Below, piece by piece: positions 1 to 5,036 of a stretch of DNA of 6,839 nucleotides; position 1 is the stretch's first letter; each line of letters begins with the position of its first letter. The position numbers and the translations under genes are program-made. The DNA comes from Clostridiales bacterium UBA1701 (GTDB lineage: Bacteria; Bacillota; Clostridia; Oscillospirales; Oscillospiraceae). The notes beneath the pieces are model-generated. The model ran no database searches, had not been told where the DNA came from, and saw only the letters and a program-made list of their open reading frames with translations. The stretch spans positions 1 through 6,839 of the forward strand of contig DCJL01000011.1 in NCBI GenBank assembly GCA_002320035.1, written 5' to 3'.

Positions 1-52
1 CACACTTCATTGTAACACCTACAGTTTTTCCACCGAAAAATGAAAAAAATTC

Positions 53-81
53 TTGACAATCAGCGGCAGATACTGTAAAAT
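53..81 (+). promoter_or_regulatory. Sigma-70-type promoter of the tRNA-Val gene
   Basis: A perfect -35 box TTGACA (53-58) is followed after 17 bases by a -10 box TAAAAT (76-81), which has 5 of 6 consensus bases. The expected transcription start is near 88, about 13 bases before the mature tRNA 5' end at 101. An A/T-rich stretch lies just upstream (30-52), as an UP element would. The spacing and position make this the obvious promoter for the tRNA. Confidence 0.85.
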
Positions 82-100
82 ACCCCTTGCTGACAGAGAT

Positions 101-176
101 GGACGATTGGCGCAGCTGGTAGCGCATCCGCTTGACGTGCGGGAGGTCACAAGTTCGAGTCTTGTATCGTCCACCA
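101..176 (+). tRNA. tRNA-Val (anticodon GAC)
   Basis: A complete cloverleaf can be drawn. The acceptor stem GGACGAT (101-107) pairs perfectly with ATCGTCC (166-172). The D arm contains AGCTGGTA. The anticodon stem 127-131/139-143 closes the seven-base loop TTGACGT, giving anticodon GAC at 134-136 (valine, GUC codons). The T arm is ACAAG-TTCGAGT-CTTGT (149-165). The discriminator is A173 and the CCA end is encoded at 174-176. A strong promoter precedes it, and no second tRNA gene follows within 100 bases, so it appears to be transcribed alone. tRNA genes are common integration sites; the low-coherence region to the right fits that, but no integrase is visible. Confidence 0.97.
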
Positions 177-194
177 CCCATTCATTATACTAAG

Positions 195-224
195 GATGCC
201 ACTGGCAAAAATGCCAGTGGCATC
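195..224 (+). terminator. Perfect 13-bp hairpin after tRNA-Val, possible terminator
   Basis: Bases 195-207 pair perfectly with 212-224 around an AAAA loop (208-211). The stem starts GATGCC and begins 19 bases after the tRNA CCA end. A run of six T (239-244) follows, but only 14 bases past the stem, so this is not a textbook intrinsic terminator. That T run is itself half of an 8-bp inverted repeat, TTTTTTCG (239-246) with CGAAAAAA (250-257). The likely role is ending or trimming the tRNA-Val transcript; a small repeat unit is the alternative. Confidence 0.5.
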
Positions 225-350
225 AAGCATTCCCGGACTTTTTTCGCGCCGAAAAAACACTTGTTGTTACAAAGATGCCAAGCCTCCGTTTTGAGGGGGT
301 TAACGGATTCGAACTGTTTATTTCCACTATAATAACCAAATCATGAAAGA

Positions 351-409
351 AAAGCGCCGTCCTGAGGTTCCGGTTGTCACGGAACTACAGGACGGCGCTT
401 TTTTATTTT
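351..409 (+). terminator. Strong intrinsic terminator (long two-tier hairpin)
   Basis: A 14-bp perfect stem (351-364 with 388-401, containing GCGCCGTCCTG) encloses a second 6-bp stem, GTTCCG (367-372) with CGGAAC (380-385), with a 7-base loop. TTTTTT (399-404) and TTTT (406-409) follow. The other strand also ends in TTTTCTTTC, so the element may work in both directions. It separates the tRNA-Val region from the small gene at 430. A TATAAT box (328-333) lies only about 10 bases before the hairpin, which would make the hairpin the first structure of any transcript begun there. No good -35 box accompanies that -10. Confidence 0.85.
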
Positions 410-429
410 CCGAAGAAAAGGAGAAACAA

Positions 430-657
430 ATGAAACAGGAAGCCAGAAGCAGGGATCGCCCTGCGCGAGAAAACTACGCAAAACTCATGCGCCATGAGGA
501 TGTGGGCAGCGCACGGGAACCTCCGGAAAAGCCGGTATGTACCGAGAAGCCGGAGTGCGCCGGCTGCCCCTACCCTGCCCACGGGTTCGTGTGCTGGTGT
601 GAGAAGTGCATGAGAGAAAAACTGAAGCAAATCCACAGAGAAGGAGGAATGAGATAA
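430..657 (+). CDS. Small Cys-rich zinc-ribbon-like protein (75 aa), unknown function
   Basis: I do not recognise a named family. The start at 430 is chosen because AGGAG lies six bases upstream (about 419-423); the in-frame ATG at 343 lies ahead of the terminator stem and lacks a ribosome binding site. The N-terminal half is charged (Lys, Arg, Glu). The C-terminal half has Cys37, Cys43, Cys46, Cys55, Cys57 and Cys60, with CxxC pairs at 43-46 and 57-60 spaced like a small zinc ribbon, and His51 between them in a PYPAHGFVCW segment. A basic tail (KLKQIHREGGMR) ends the protein. By inference, small Cys-rich proteins of this kind are typical cargo of conjugative or phage-like elements in Clostridia, matching the accessory look of the region. 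Nucleic-acid or protein binding through zinc is plausible but unproven. The gene ends 115 bases before the hydrolase gene. Confidence 0.6.
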   Translation: MKQEARSRDRPARENYAKLMRHEDVGSAREPPEKPVCTEKPECAGCPYPAHGFVCWCEKCMREKLKQIHREGGMR

Positions 658-675
658 AAAAGATTAAAGAAGCTA

Positions 676-704
676 TTGTGCTGTACAAGCATTTATGGTA
701 TATG
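676..704 (+). promoter_or_regulatory. Putative promoter of the alpha/beta hydrolase gene
   Basis: TTGTGC (676-681) and TATATG (699-704) are separated by 17 bases. The -10 box is preceded by TGG (696-698), an extended -10 feature common in Gram-positive promoters. The predicted start is near 711, leaving a leader of about 60 bases that contains the ribosome binding site AAAAGGAG just before the ATG at 773. The surrounding 655-770 stretch is clearly AT-rich compared with the gene it precedes. Confidence 0.5.
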
Positions 705-772
705 TTTTATATGTGAATAAGCTTAGGAGGCTTAGATAAAATCGGACAAAATACAGGAAAAGGAGAACAGCT

Positions 773-1702
773 ATGCTTCATGAAGTAAGTTTCAAGTCCT
801 TCAATGAGAGGGATATGGTTCAGGGGTGGATTTATGTTCCGGCCTGCGAGCCGAAGGGGATCGTCCAGCTGGTGCACGGCTTCGGCGAGCATTCCAGACG
901 CTATTTCCACATGATTGTGGCCTTCATGGACGCGGGATTCATTGTCGCCGCCGACGACCATGTTGGTCACGGGAAGACGGCGGTTGTGAACGACACCTGG
1001 GGCGACTGGGGCGAAAAGGGCCCGCACACCATGATGGAGGATGAGCACACGCTGACCGGGCTGGTCAGGGAGATGTACCCAGGCCTTCCCTGCTTCCTGT
1101 TCGGGCACAGCATGGGCTCTTTCATCGCCAGGGATTATATCGCAAAGTATGGAGACGAACTGGCGGGTGTGACCCTCTGCGGAACCTGCGGCGCGCTCCC
1201 CACGTTGCCGGATACGATCGCCGCTCTGAGAGAGGCGGTTGACGCCGGAGAAGGGAACGCCTCTGATCCCAAGTTCACCAACATGCTCTTCGGCTTTATG
1301 TTTGCCCGTATCGAGGAGCCGGTGAGGCTGGGCAACGAATGGATCTGTCACAGCAAGTGGGTGCAGAACGATCACGCCGCCGACCCCTTCGATGCCTTTA
1401 CGAAGCCGACGAACAACCGTTCCATGCTGTACTTCTGCGAGATGATGGACTGCATCCAGGGTGCGGAATGGGCTGCAAAAGTTCCCGCCAGTCTTCCGAT
1501 CTACAATATTGGCGGGGATATGGATCCGGTCGGCAACTGGGGCGAGGGCGTATACTGCACATCGAATCTGCTGGCTCAGACGGGTCACCGCGTCAAGACC
1601 AAGCTCTATTCCGGATACCGGCATGAGATTCACAACTACGACGAGATCAAGGCCGAGGTTGAGAAGGGGATTGTGGACTTCTTCAAGAGCTGCCTGCAGT
1701 AA
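773..1702 (+). CDS. Alpha/beta hydrolase, monoacylglycerol lipase / lysophospholipase type
   Basis: The 309-residue protein is a complete serine hydrolase of the Hydrolase_4 (PldB-like) group, which cleaves ester bonds of mono- or lysoglycerides and related lipids. The oxyanion-hole motif HGFGEHSRRY is at 35-44, and DDHVGHG follows at 61-67, as in this group. The nucleophile elbow GHSMGS is at 111-116 with Ser113. The catalytic Asp is most likely Asp251 in the GGDMDPVG segment (247-254), and the catalytic His is most likely His284 in YRHEIHN. Residues 145-235 form the lid or cap. No signal peptide or membrane helix is visible, so it is cytoplasmic. The start at 773 has AAAAGGAG six to nine bases upstream. 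The gene stands alone with its own promoter and is flanked by mobile-element debris, so it may be cargo. The exact substrate cannot be read from sequence. Confidence 0.93.
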   Translation: MLHEVSFKSFNERDMVQGWIYVPACEPKGIVQLVHGFGEHSRRYFHMIVAFMDAGFIVAADDHVGHGKTAVVNDTWGDWGEKGPHTMMEDEHTLTGLVREMYPGLPCFLFGHSMGSFIARDYIAKYGDELAGVTLCGTCGALPTLPDTIAALREAVDAGEGNASDPKFTNMLFGFMFARIEEPVRLGNEWICHSKWVQNDHAADPFDAFTKPTNNRSMLYFCEMMDCIQGAEWAAKVPASLPIYNIGGDMDPVGNWGEGVYCTSNLLAQTGHRVKTKLYSGYRHEIHNYDEIKAEVEKGIVDFFKSCLQ

Positions 1703-1784
1703 TGGAGCGCACGGTAGAATTCCCGGTACAGGCAAAGGACCGGCGTCCTCTGGGCGGCATATCCCACCCTCGCCGATGAAAGTG

Positions 1785-1830
1785 GAAAAACAGAGCAGGA
1801 GCCAGAGGCGGAATACACTCTGGCTCCTGC
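1785..1830 (-). terminator. Hairpin with minus-strand T run (minus-strand terminator)
   Basis: GCAGGAGCCAGAG (1795-1807) pairs perfectly over 13 bp with 1818-1830, with a 10-base loop. Read on the minus strand, the stem is followed after four or five bases by TTTTT (plus-strand AAAAA at 1786-1790), giving a credible intrinsic terminator. On the plus strand the stem is followed by GTTGCG with no T run, so it is a weak terminator for the hydrolase gene that ends 92 bases earlier. Confidence 0.6.
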
Positions 1831-1988
1831 GTTGCGCCCACGAAGCGTTCCAACGTATGGGAACAGATACTCTCCCCTCTTCGCGGATATGAATCGCATT
1901 GAGGGATGTTCATTGTTGTACAAAAGCGCACAAAAGATGAATAATCGCGTTTTTAGTCGGAATCAATAGGGATTCAGTTCAATTGCAC

Positions 1989-2051
1989 TTACCATATAAC
2001 AGCGTTGTAAAAAACCCTGTATTCTCCAGAGCTTGCCTTTGTTTTTTTCAT
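1989..2051 (-). CDS. Candidate 20-codon ORF or leader peptide behind a minus-strand promoter
   Basis: The ATG at 2051-2049 opens a 20-codon reading frame, MKKTKASSGEYRVFYNAVIW, ending in TAA at 1991-1989. AGGTGA lies seven bases upstream of the start as a plausible ribosome binding site, and an extended -10 promoter sits about 38 bases upstream. Nothing in the short peptide is recognisable. It could be a leader peptide, the first codons of a destroyed gene, or chance. Its support is context only: promoter, Shine-Dalgarno and start codon in proper order, with a terminator about 190 bases further on. Confidence 0.25.
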   Translation of the reverse strand: MKKTKASSGEYRVFYNAVIW

Positions 2052-2088
2052 TCGTGTTCACCTATACATATTCAGATTGATCGAGATG

Positions 2089-2097
2089 ATTATACCA
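2089..2097 (-). promoter_or_regulatory. Extended -10 promoter on the minus strand
   Basis: On the minus strand the sequence reads TGG-TATAAT: a perfect -10 box (plus-strand ATTATA at 2089-2094) with the TGn extension. No convincing -35 box is found at 16-18 bases; TTGTCG sits at a 20-base spacing. Transcription would start near 2082 and run leftward through a 20-codon ORF to the hairpin at 1830-1795. No full-length gene lies in that interval. Confidence 0.45.
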
Positions 2098-2120
2098 TGT
2101 GTAGCACAAACGCGCGACAA

Positions 2121-2156
2121 GAAAACCTCTTTTGCCCCGACAGACAAAAGAGGTTT
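2121..2156 (-). terminator. Intrinsic terminator downstream of the tRNA-like fragment
   Basis: AAACCTCTTTTG (2123-2134) pairs perfectly over 12 bp with CAAAAGAGGTTT (2145-2156) around a 10-base loop. On the minus strand the stem ends in GGTTTTCTTG, giving a short U run. It begins seven bases beyond the CCA end of the tRNA-like fragment, the usual place for a tRNA terminator, so it probably belonged to the intact tRNA gene. On the plus strand it ends in GGTTTCTCT and may also act there. Confidence 0.65.
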
Positions 2157-2162
2157 CTCTGA

Positions 2163-2207
2163 TGGCACGCGATAAGGGATTCAACCCCCTGACCTTCTGG
2201 TCAGTAG
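2163..2207 (-). pseudogene. 3' half of a tRNA-Arg-like gene (possible att remnant)
   Basis: Read on the minus strand from 2207, the sequence follows a tRNA from the anticodon loop onward. The loop starts CTAC, continues into the stem and variable-region string CCAGAAGGTC, then a T arm (AGGGG-GTTGAAT-CCCTT), an acceptor strand ATCGCGT (2173-2167), a discriminator G (2166) and CCA (2165-2163). The T loop lacks one base of the conserved GTTCGAATC, and no sequence able to form the D arm, 5' anticodon strand or 5' acceptor (ACGCGAT) lies upstream. The string CTAC..CAGAAGGTC most resembles tRNA-Arg(ACG), but the anticodon region is altered. Integrases that target tRNA genes use exactly this anticodon-loop-to-3'-end segment as att core, so a leftover attachment site is a good explanation. 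Confidence 0.6.
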
Positions 2208-2261
2208 GCGCCGCCGCCGGCTCCGGCGTTGCTTCGCCTGCTGCGTCGCAGTGGGAATTAA
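2207..2261. other. GC-rich junction block with self-complementary repeats
   Basis: From 2207 to about 2250 the sequence is made of GGCGCC, GCCGCCGCCGG, GCCGGCTCCGGC and similar words, far more GC-rich than the DNA on either side. It can fold on itself (GCCG with CGGC at 2216-2227). It sits exactly where the tRNA-like fragment breaks off and ends just before the AT-richer gene remnant. No coding role is seen; it is best read as a recombination junction or a small repeat. Confidence 0.35.
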
Positions 2262-2640
2262 ATCGATCTCAAAGAATCCTTTTCAGATGATGATAAATTC
2301 AGCAAGAAAGACATTACTGGGCATGACTTGACAGAGATTGAGCTTGACACAAAAGAGACGTTTGAACTCGGTAAAGGACGATTCCAGTATTATCGCCTTT
2401 TTAACGGGAAGTTGACGAATCCATAATGACGTGGGGATATATGTTGAAAAAGACGAACAACCGGAAACGATAGAACAACTCTTGCAGAATAACGATAGCC
2501 TCCTGAGAATTTTATCCCCAATTGACCCTAACACGCTTCATGCCGCAATCAATATTGATAATCTGAAACGTATTCAACAGGTTATGAGTCAGAACCTTAG
2601 TAATGATCAGGAAACTGCATTTGGCAACCGTTCTTTGAAA
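2262..2640 (+). pseudogene. Frameshifted, doubly truncated gene remnant of unknown family
   Basis: Two reading frames join into one protein. The first runs from after a stop at 2259-2261 to TAA at 2424-2426 and ends KGRFQYYRLFNGKLTNP. The second is open from GTG at 2431 and continues GIYVEKDEQPETIEQLLQNN. Adding one base near 2423 would give ...LTNP-H-N-D-VGIYVEKDEQ..., a smooth junction. The combined piece is about 120 residues, acidic, Asn- and Asp-rich and probably helical in its second half. I do not recognise the family. There is no start codon with a ribosome binding site at the left edge. The right edge is lost between about 2620 and 2670, where the frame runs antisense into the acetyltransferase gene. 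Codon use is AT-rich, unlike the genes to the right, suggesting foreign origin. Confidence 0.55.
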
Positions 2641-2667
2641 AAAACGCATGGGTTCTTTCTCTGCTTT

Positions 2668-3162
2668 TTACAGGATCCACCAGATTATTCCACCCCGGGC
2701 AAGCTCGCAAAAACCGCAGCGGCGCAGGACGGACTGGGATGGGAGATTATCCCCCTCAGTTCCAGCCAGAATGTTTTTGACGCCCGGCTGGCTCAGGGCC
2801 CAGCGGCACATGGCGGATACGGCCTCGCTCATATAGCCCTGGCCCCGGAAGGCCTTGCCCAGACCATAGCCGATTTCCACCCGGCCCTGTTCATCCGGCG
2901 GAGCCTTAAAGTCCGCCGAGCCCACCACGACCCGGTCCTCCCGGCGCAGAAGGAGCCAGAAGCTGTCCCAGAGATAACTTTCCGGCCTTCTCTCGCAGAT
3001 CTCCAGCTGATTCCGGATGATTTCCGAGAAAACGCCCTCCACCGGCTCCGACTGATAGCTTATGCTCAGGCGGCGTTCAAGCTCCGGCAGATCAAAGCAC
3101 AGCAGCCGCAGCTCCTCGGGCCGCAGGGGCAGCAGAAGCAGCCGTTCACTCTCCAGCTTCAT
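2668..3162 (-). CDS. GNAT N-acetyltransferase, RimJ/RimL type
   Basis: The 164-residue protein belongs to the GNAT_3 (RimJ/RimL-like) acetyltransferases, which move an acetyl group from acetyl-CoA to an amine such as a protein N-terminus or a small molecule. It starts with the family's usual MKLESERLLLLPLRP. The acetyl-CoA pyrophosphate loop is RGQGY at 106-110, after VEIGYGLGKAF. The late motif DNLPSQSVLRRCGF (138-151) is the N-x-x-S-x-x-V-L-x-x-x-G-F signature. The protein ends GIIWWIL, a normal family end, so it is complete. A longer frame reaches upstream to 3228, but the ATG at 3162 is preferred: AGGTG lies six bases upstream and the ATG overlaps the stop of the lipoprotein gene (ATGA), indicating translational coupling. 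It is the last gene of the presumed nagA operon. The substrate is unknown. Confidence 0.9.
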   Translation of the reverse strand: MKLESERLLLLPLRPEELRLLCFDLPELERRLSISYQSEPVEGVFSEIIRNQLEICERRPESYLWDSFWLLLRREDRVVVGSADFKAPPDEQGRVEIGYGLGKAFRGQGYMSEAVSAMCRWALSQPGVKNILAGTEGDNLPSQSVLRRCGFCELARGGIIWWIL

Positions 3163-3716
3163 GGCGCGCACCTGAGTCCGGCGGCAGCCATGATGGCCTC
3201 GGCTATAACATATGCCTGCTCGTTCCACGGGTAAGCGCTCCCGGTGCAGCCGGCATCTTCAAGCAGGCCCTGGGCGTTCTCCCCCTTGAGCTGGGCGCAG
3301 GCTTCATCCACGGAGGCGAGCTTTTCGGCAAAGACTGTCTGAGCGTCATTTCCCTTGGGAGACATCCAGCCGACCGTGGCGGAACGGGCGTCTTCGGCGC
3401 TCATGCCGGTCTGGGCGGCCCAGTCCAGAAGCTTTGCGGCCTCGCCTGCGGCTCTGAGTGAGCCTCCGGCGGTACCGGGAGCGGCGTTCTGATCAATGCT
3501 TTCCAGGATGGCGGCAAGTTTTTCGGCCTCTTCCCCGCCTGCGGGGTCGGCTTCCACGATGACCCCCGCTTCAGGGCTGCCTCCCTCCTGCGCGTCCGGG
3601 GCGGCGCTTTCCGGGACGGTACTCTCCGCCGGGGAAGTCACGGTCTCCGCCTGGCCGCAGGCGGCAAAAAACAGGCAGAGCAAAAGAGTCAGAAGCAAAA
3701 CAATCGTTTTTTTCAT
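3159..3716 (-). CDS. Small predicted lipoprotein (185 aa), unknown function
   Basis: The N-terminus is a lipoprotein signal: MKK, a hydrophobic stretch (residues 5-19) and a lipobox LFFAAC with Cys20 as the lipidation site, so the mature protein is anchored outside the membrane. Residues 21-60 form a low-complexity linker rich in Ala, Glu, Pro, Ser and Gly. The folded part (about 63-185) is Ala-rich and probably helical, with two Cys (about 155 and 182) outside the signal region that could form a disulfide. I do not recognise a family and see no catalytic motif. The start at 3716 has AAGGAG eight bases upstream. The gene lies 76 bases after nagA on the same strand and overlaps the acetyltransferase start by four bases. 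A TATAAT box across the nagA stop (3792-3797) could be an internal promoter, but has no good -35. Confidence 0.85.
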   Translation of the reverse strand: MKKTIVLLLTLLLCLFFAACGQAETVTSPAESTVPESAAPDAQEGGSPEAGVIVEADPAGGEEAEKLAAILESIDQNAAPGTAGGSLRAAGEAAKLLDWAAQTGMSAEDARSATVGWMSPKGNDAQTVFAEKLASVDEACAQLKGENAQGLLEDAGCTGSAYPWNEQAYVIAEAIMAAAGLRCAP

Positions 3717-3792
3717 TTCTATTTCTCCTTTATAACAGGGCGTGTACAGCAGGGATACAATTCAAAGGGGGAAAACACTGCGGATATAAAAA

Positions 3793-4917
3793 TTATAGCT
3801 GCTCTCCGCCCATATAGACGGCTCTGCGTGAAAAATCCTCCGTGCAGACAATAAAGTCCGCGAGCTTGCCCTCTTCTATGGAGCCCAGTTCTCCGGCGCA
3901 GCCCAGCTCCTTTGCGGGAATCAGGCTGGCGGAGAGGACGGCCTGCTCCGGGGCGATGCCGAAGGAAATGGCGTTTCGCATACAGTCATAGAGATTGGTG
4001 GCGGAACCGGCGATGGTGCCGTCCTCCAGTGTGGCAAGACCGCCTTTGAGAAAGACCTGCTGACCGCCCAGTGTGTATTCCCCGTCCGGCATACCGCAGC
4101 AGCGCAGCGCGTCTGACACAAGGCATATTCTGCCGGGGAAGAGCTTAAAAGCCATGCGCACGGAGCTTTCATGGACATGGAGCCCGTCGCAGATGAGTTC
4201 AGCCACTACGTCCTCCCGTTCGGAGGCGGCGCCGATCACGCCGGGCTTGCGGTGATGGATGGGGGGCATGGCGTTGAAAAGATGGGTCAGATGCCGGGCG
4301 CCGGCCGCAAAGCCAGCCCGGGCCGCCTCGTAGTCCGCATCCGTATGGGCTATGGAGACGAGGCAGAGTTCGCTGGCACGGCGGATAAATTCCGCCGCGC
4401 CGGGAAGTTCCGGGGCAAGGTCCGCAATCCGCAAAAGACCGGCGCAGCCGTCAAAGAGCTTTTTGAAGGCGTCAAAGTCCGGCAGGCGCAGATAGTCCGC
4501 ATTCTGGGCGCCCTTTTTCTTCTCGGAGAAGAAAGGACCCTCCATCTGGATGCCCATAAGCCGTGCGCAGCCCCGGGGCCGCTCTCTGCGCAGGCGCACT
4601 GCCGCCTGGAAAGCGGCCGCCAGCACATCATAGGGCAGTGTCATAGAAGCGGGGGCAAAGGCCGTCACACCATTTCGGGCCAGATAGCCTGCCATTTTAA
4701 CAAGGCCCTCGTAGTCCCCATCGGAAAAATCCGCGCCGGAGTTGCCGTGGCTGTGCAGGTCGATAAGCCCGGGGATGACGCGCATGCCTCCCAGGTCAAG
4801 GCCGTCGCCCGAAATTTCCCCCTGATATATCCGGGCAAAGCGCCCGTTTTCCACATGAAAGCCGCCGGGGACAAAGCCCCGGACAGAGTCAAAGATCAAA
4901 GCGTTTTTAAACAGCAT
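3793..4917 (-). CDS. nagA: N-acetylglucosamine-6-phosphate deacetylase
   Basis: The 374-residue protein removes acetate from N-acetylglucosamine-6-phosphate to give glucosamine-6-phosphate, the first committed cytoplasmic step of amino-sugar and cell-wall recycling. It is an amidohydrolase TIM barrel of normal length. The metal-site start HSHG is His55/His57 after VIPGLIDL. EGPF holds the metal ligand Glu126. The other expected metal or substrate residues are His191 (IAHTDAD), His212 with Asn215 (HLTHLFNAM), His247 (DGLHVH) and the catalytic Asp269 (SDA). The C-terminal G-S-I-E-E-G-K-L-A-D-F motif is typical of the superfamily. AGGAGGGA precedes the ATG at 4917 by about seven bases. It is the first gene of a likely three-gene operon, with a promoter at 4956-4983 and divergent to the M42 peptidase gene. 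No nagB is in the window. Confidence 0.96.
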   Translation of the reverse strand: MLFKNALIFDSVRGFVPGGFHVENGRFARIYQGEISGDGLDLGGMRVIPGLIDLHSHGNSGADFSDGDYEGLVKMAGYLARNGVTAFAPASMTLPYDVLAAAFQAAVRLRRERPRGCARLMGIQMEGPFFSEKKKGAQNADYLRLPDFDAFKKLFDGCAGLLRIADLAPELPGAAEFIRRASELCLVSIAHTDADYEAARAGFAAGARHLTHLFNAMPPIHHRKPGVIGAASEREDVVAELICDGLHVHESSVRMAFKLFPGRICLVSDALRCCGMPDGEYTLGGQQVFLKGGLATLEDGTIAGSATNLYDCMRNAISFGIAPEQAVLSASLIPAKELGCAGELGSIEEGKLADFIVCTEDFSRRAVYMGGEQL

Positions 4918-4955
4918 CGCAAAGTCCCTCCTGCGCGCGTGATTTTGTCAGGACA

Positions 4956-4983
4956 AGTATACCATTCCGGAGGCAAATTGCAA
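4956..4983 (-). promoter_or_regulatory. Promoter of the nagA operon
   Basis: Read on the minus strand, TTGCAA (4983-4978) is followed after 16 bases by TATACT (4961-4956), and the -10 is preceded by TGG, an extended -10. Transcription would start near 4949, giving a leader of about 30 bases up to the ATG at 4917 with AGGAGG in place. It lies back to back with the promoter of the divergent peptidase gene, with about 95 bases between the two -10 boxes. Confidence 0.65.
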
Positions 4984-5036
4984 GACAGACAGAAAAAAGA
5001 GGGGCGCCGGGACAATATTTTTGGGTATGTTACAGG

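Noticed and set aside
295..320. Second tRNA T-arm-like string (GTTCGAATCC on the minus strand)
   Set aside because: Only the T loop matches; the flanking stem has a mismatch, and no CCA end, anticodon arm or acceptor is nearby, so chance is likely.
132..332. Plus-strand 66-codon open frame
   Set aside because: It begins inside the tRNA-Val anticodon loop, reads through the 13-bp hairpin and has no ribosome binding site.
343..429. Longer start for the small Cys-rich protein
   Set aside because: The added 29 codons are the terminator stem and T run translated; the ATG at 430 has a good AGGAG and a normal spacing.
707..1735. Long minus-strand open frame across the hydrolase gene
   Set aside because: It is a shadow of the plus-strand hydrolase, whose motifs are complete and which has a promoter and ribosome binding site.
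1636..1923. 95-codon minus-strand frame in the gap after the hydrolase
   Set aside because: It reads straight through the 13-bp terminator hairpin and into the hydrolase 3' end, has no ribosome binding site, and matches no family I know.
2123..2156. CRISPR-like repeat pair
   Set aside because: The two arms are inverted, not direct, and occur once; they form a terminator stem. No regularly spaced direct repeats are seen anywhere in the window.
2431..3234. 267-codon plus-strand frame
   Set aside because: Only its first 70 or so codons belong to the gene remnant; the rest is antisense to the acetyltransferase, which has clear family motifs.
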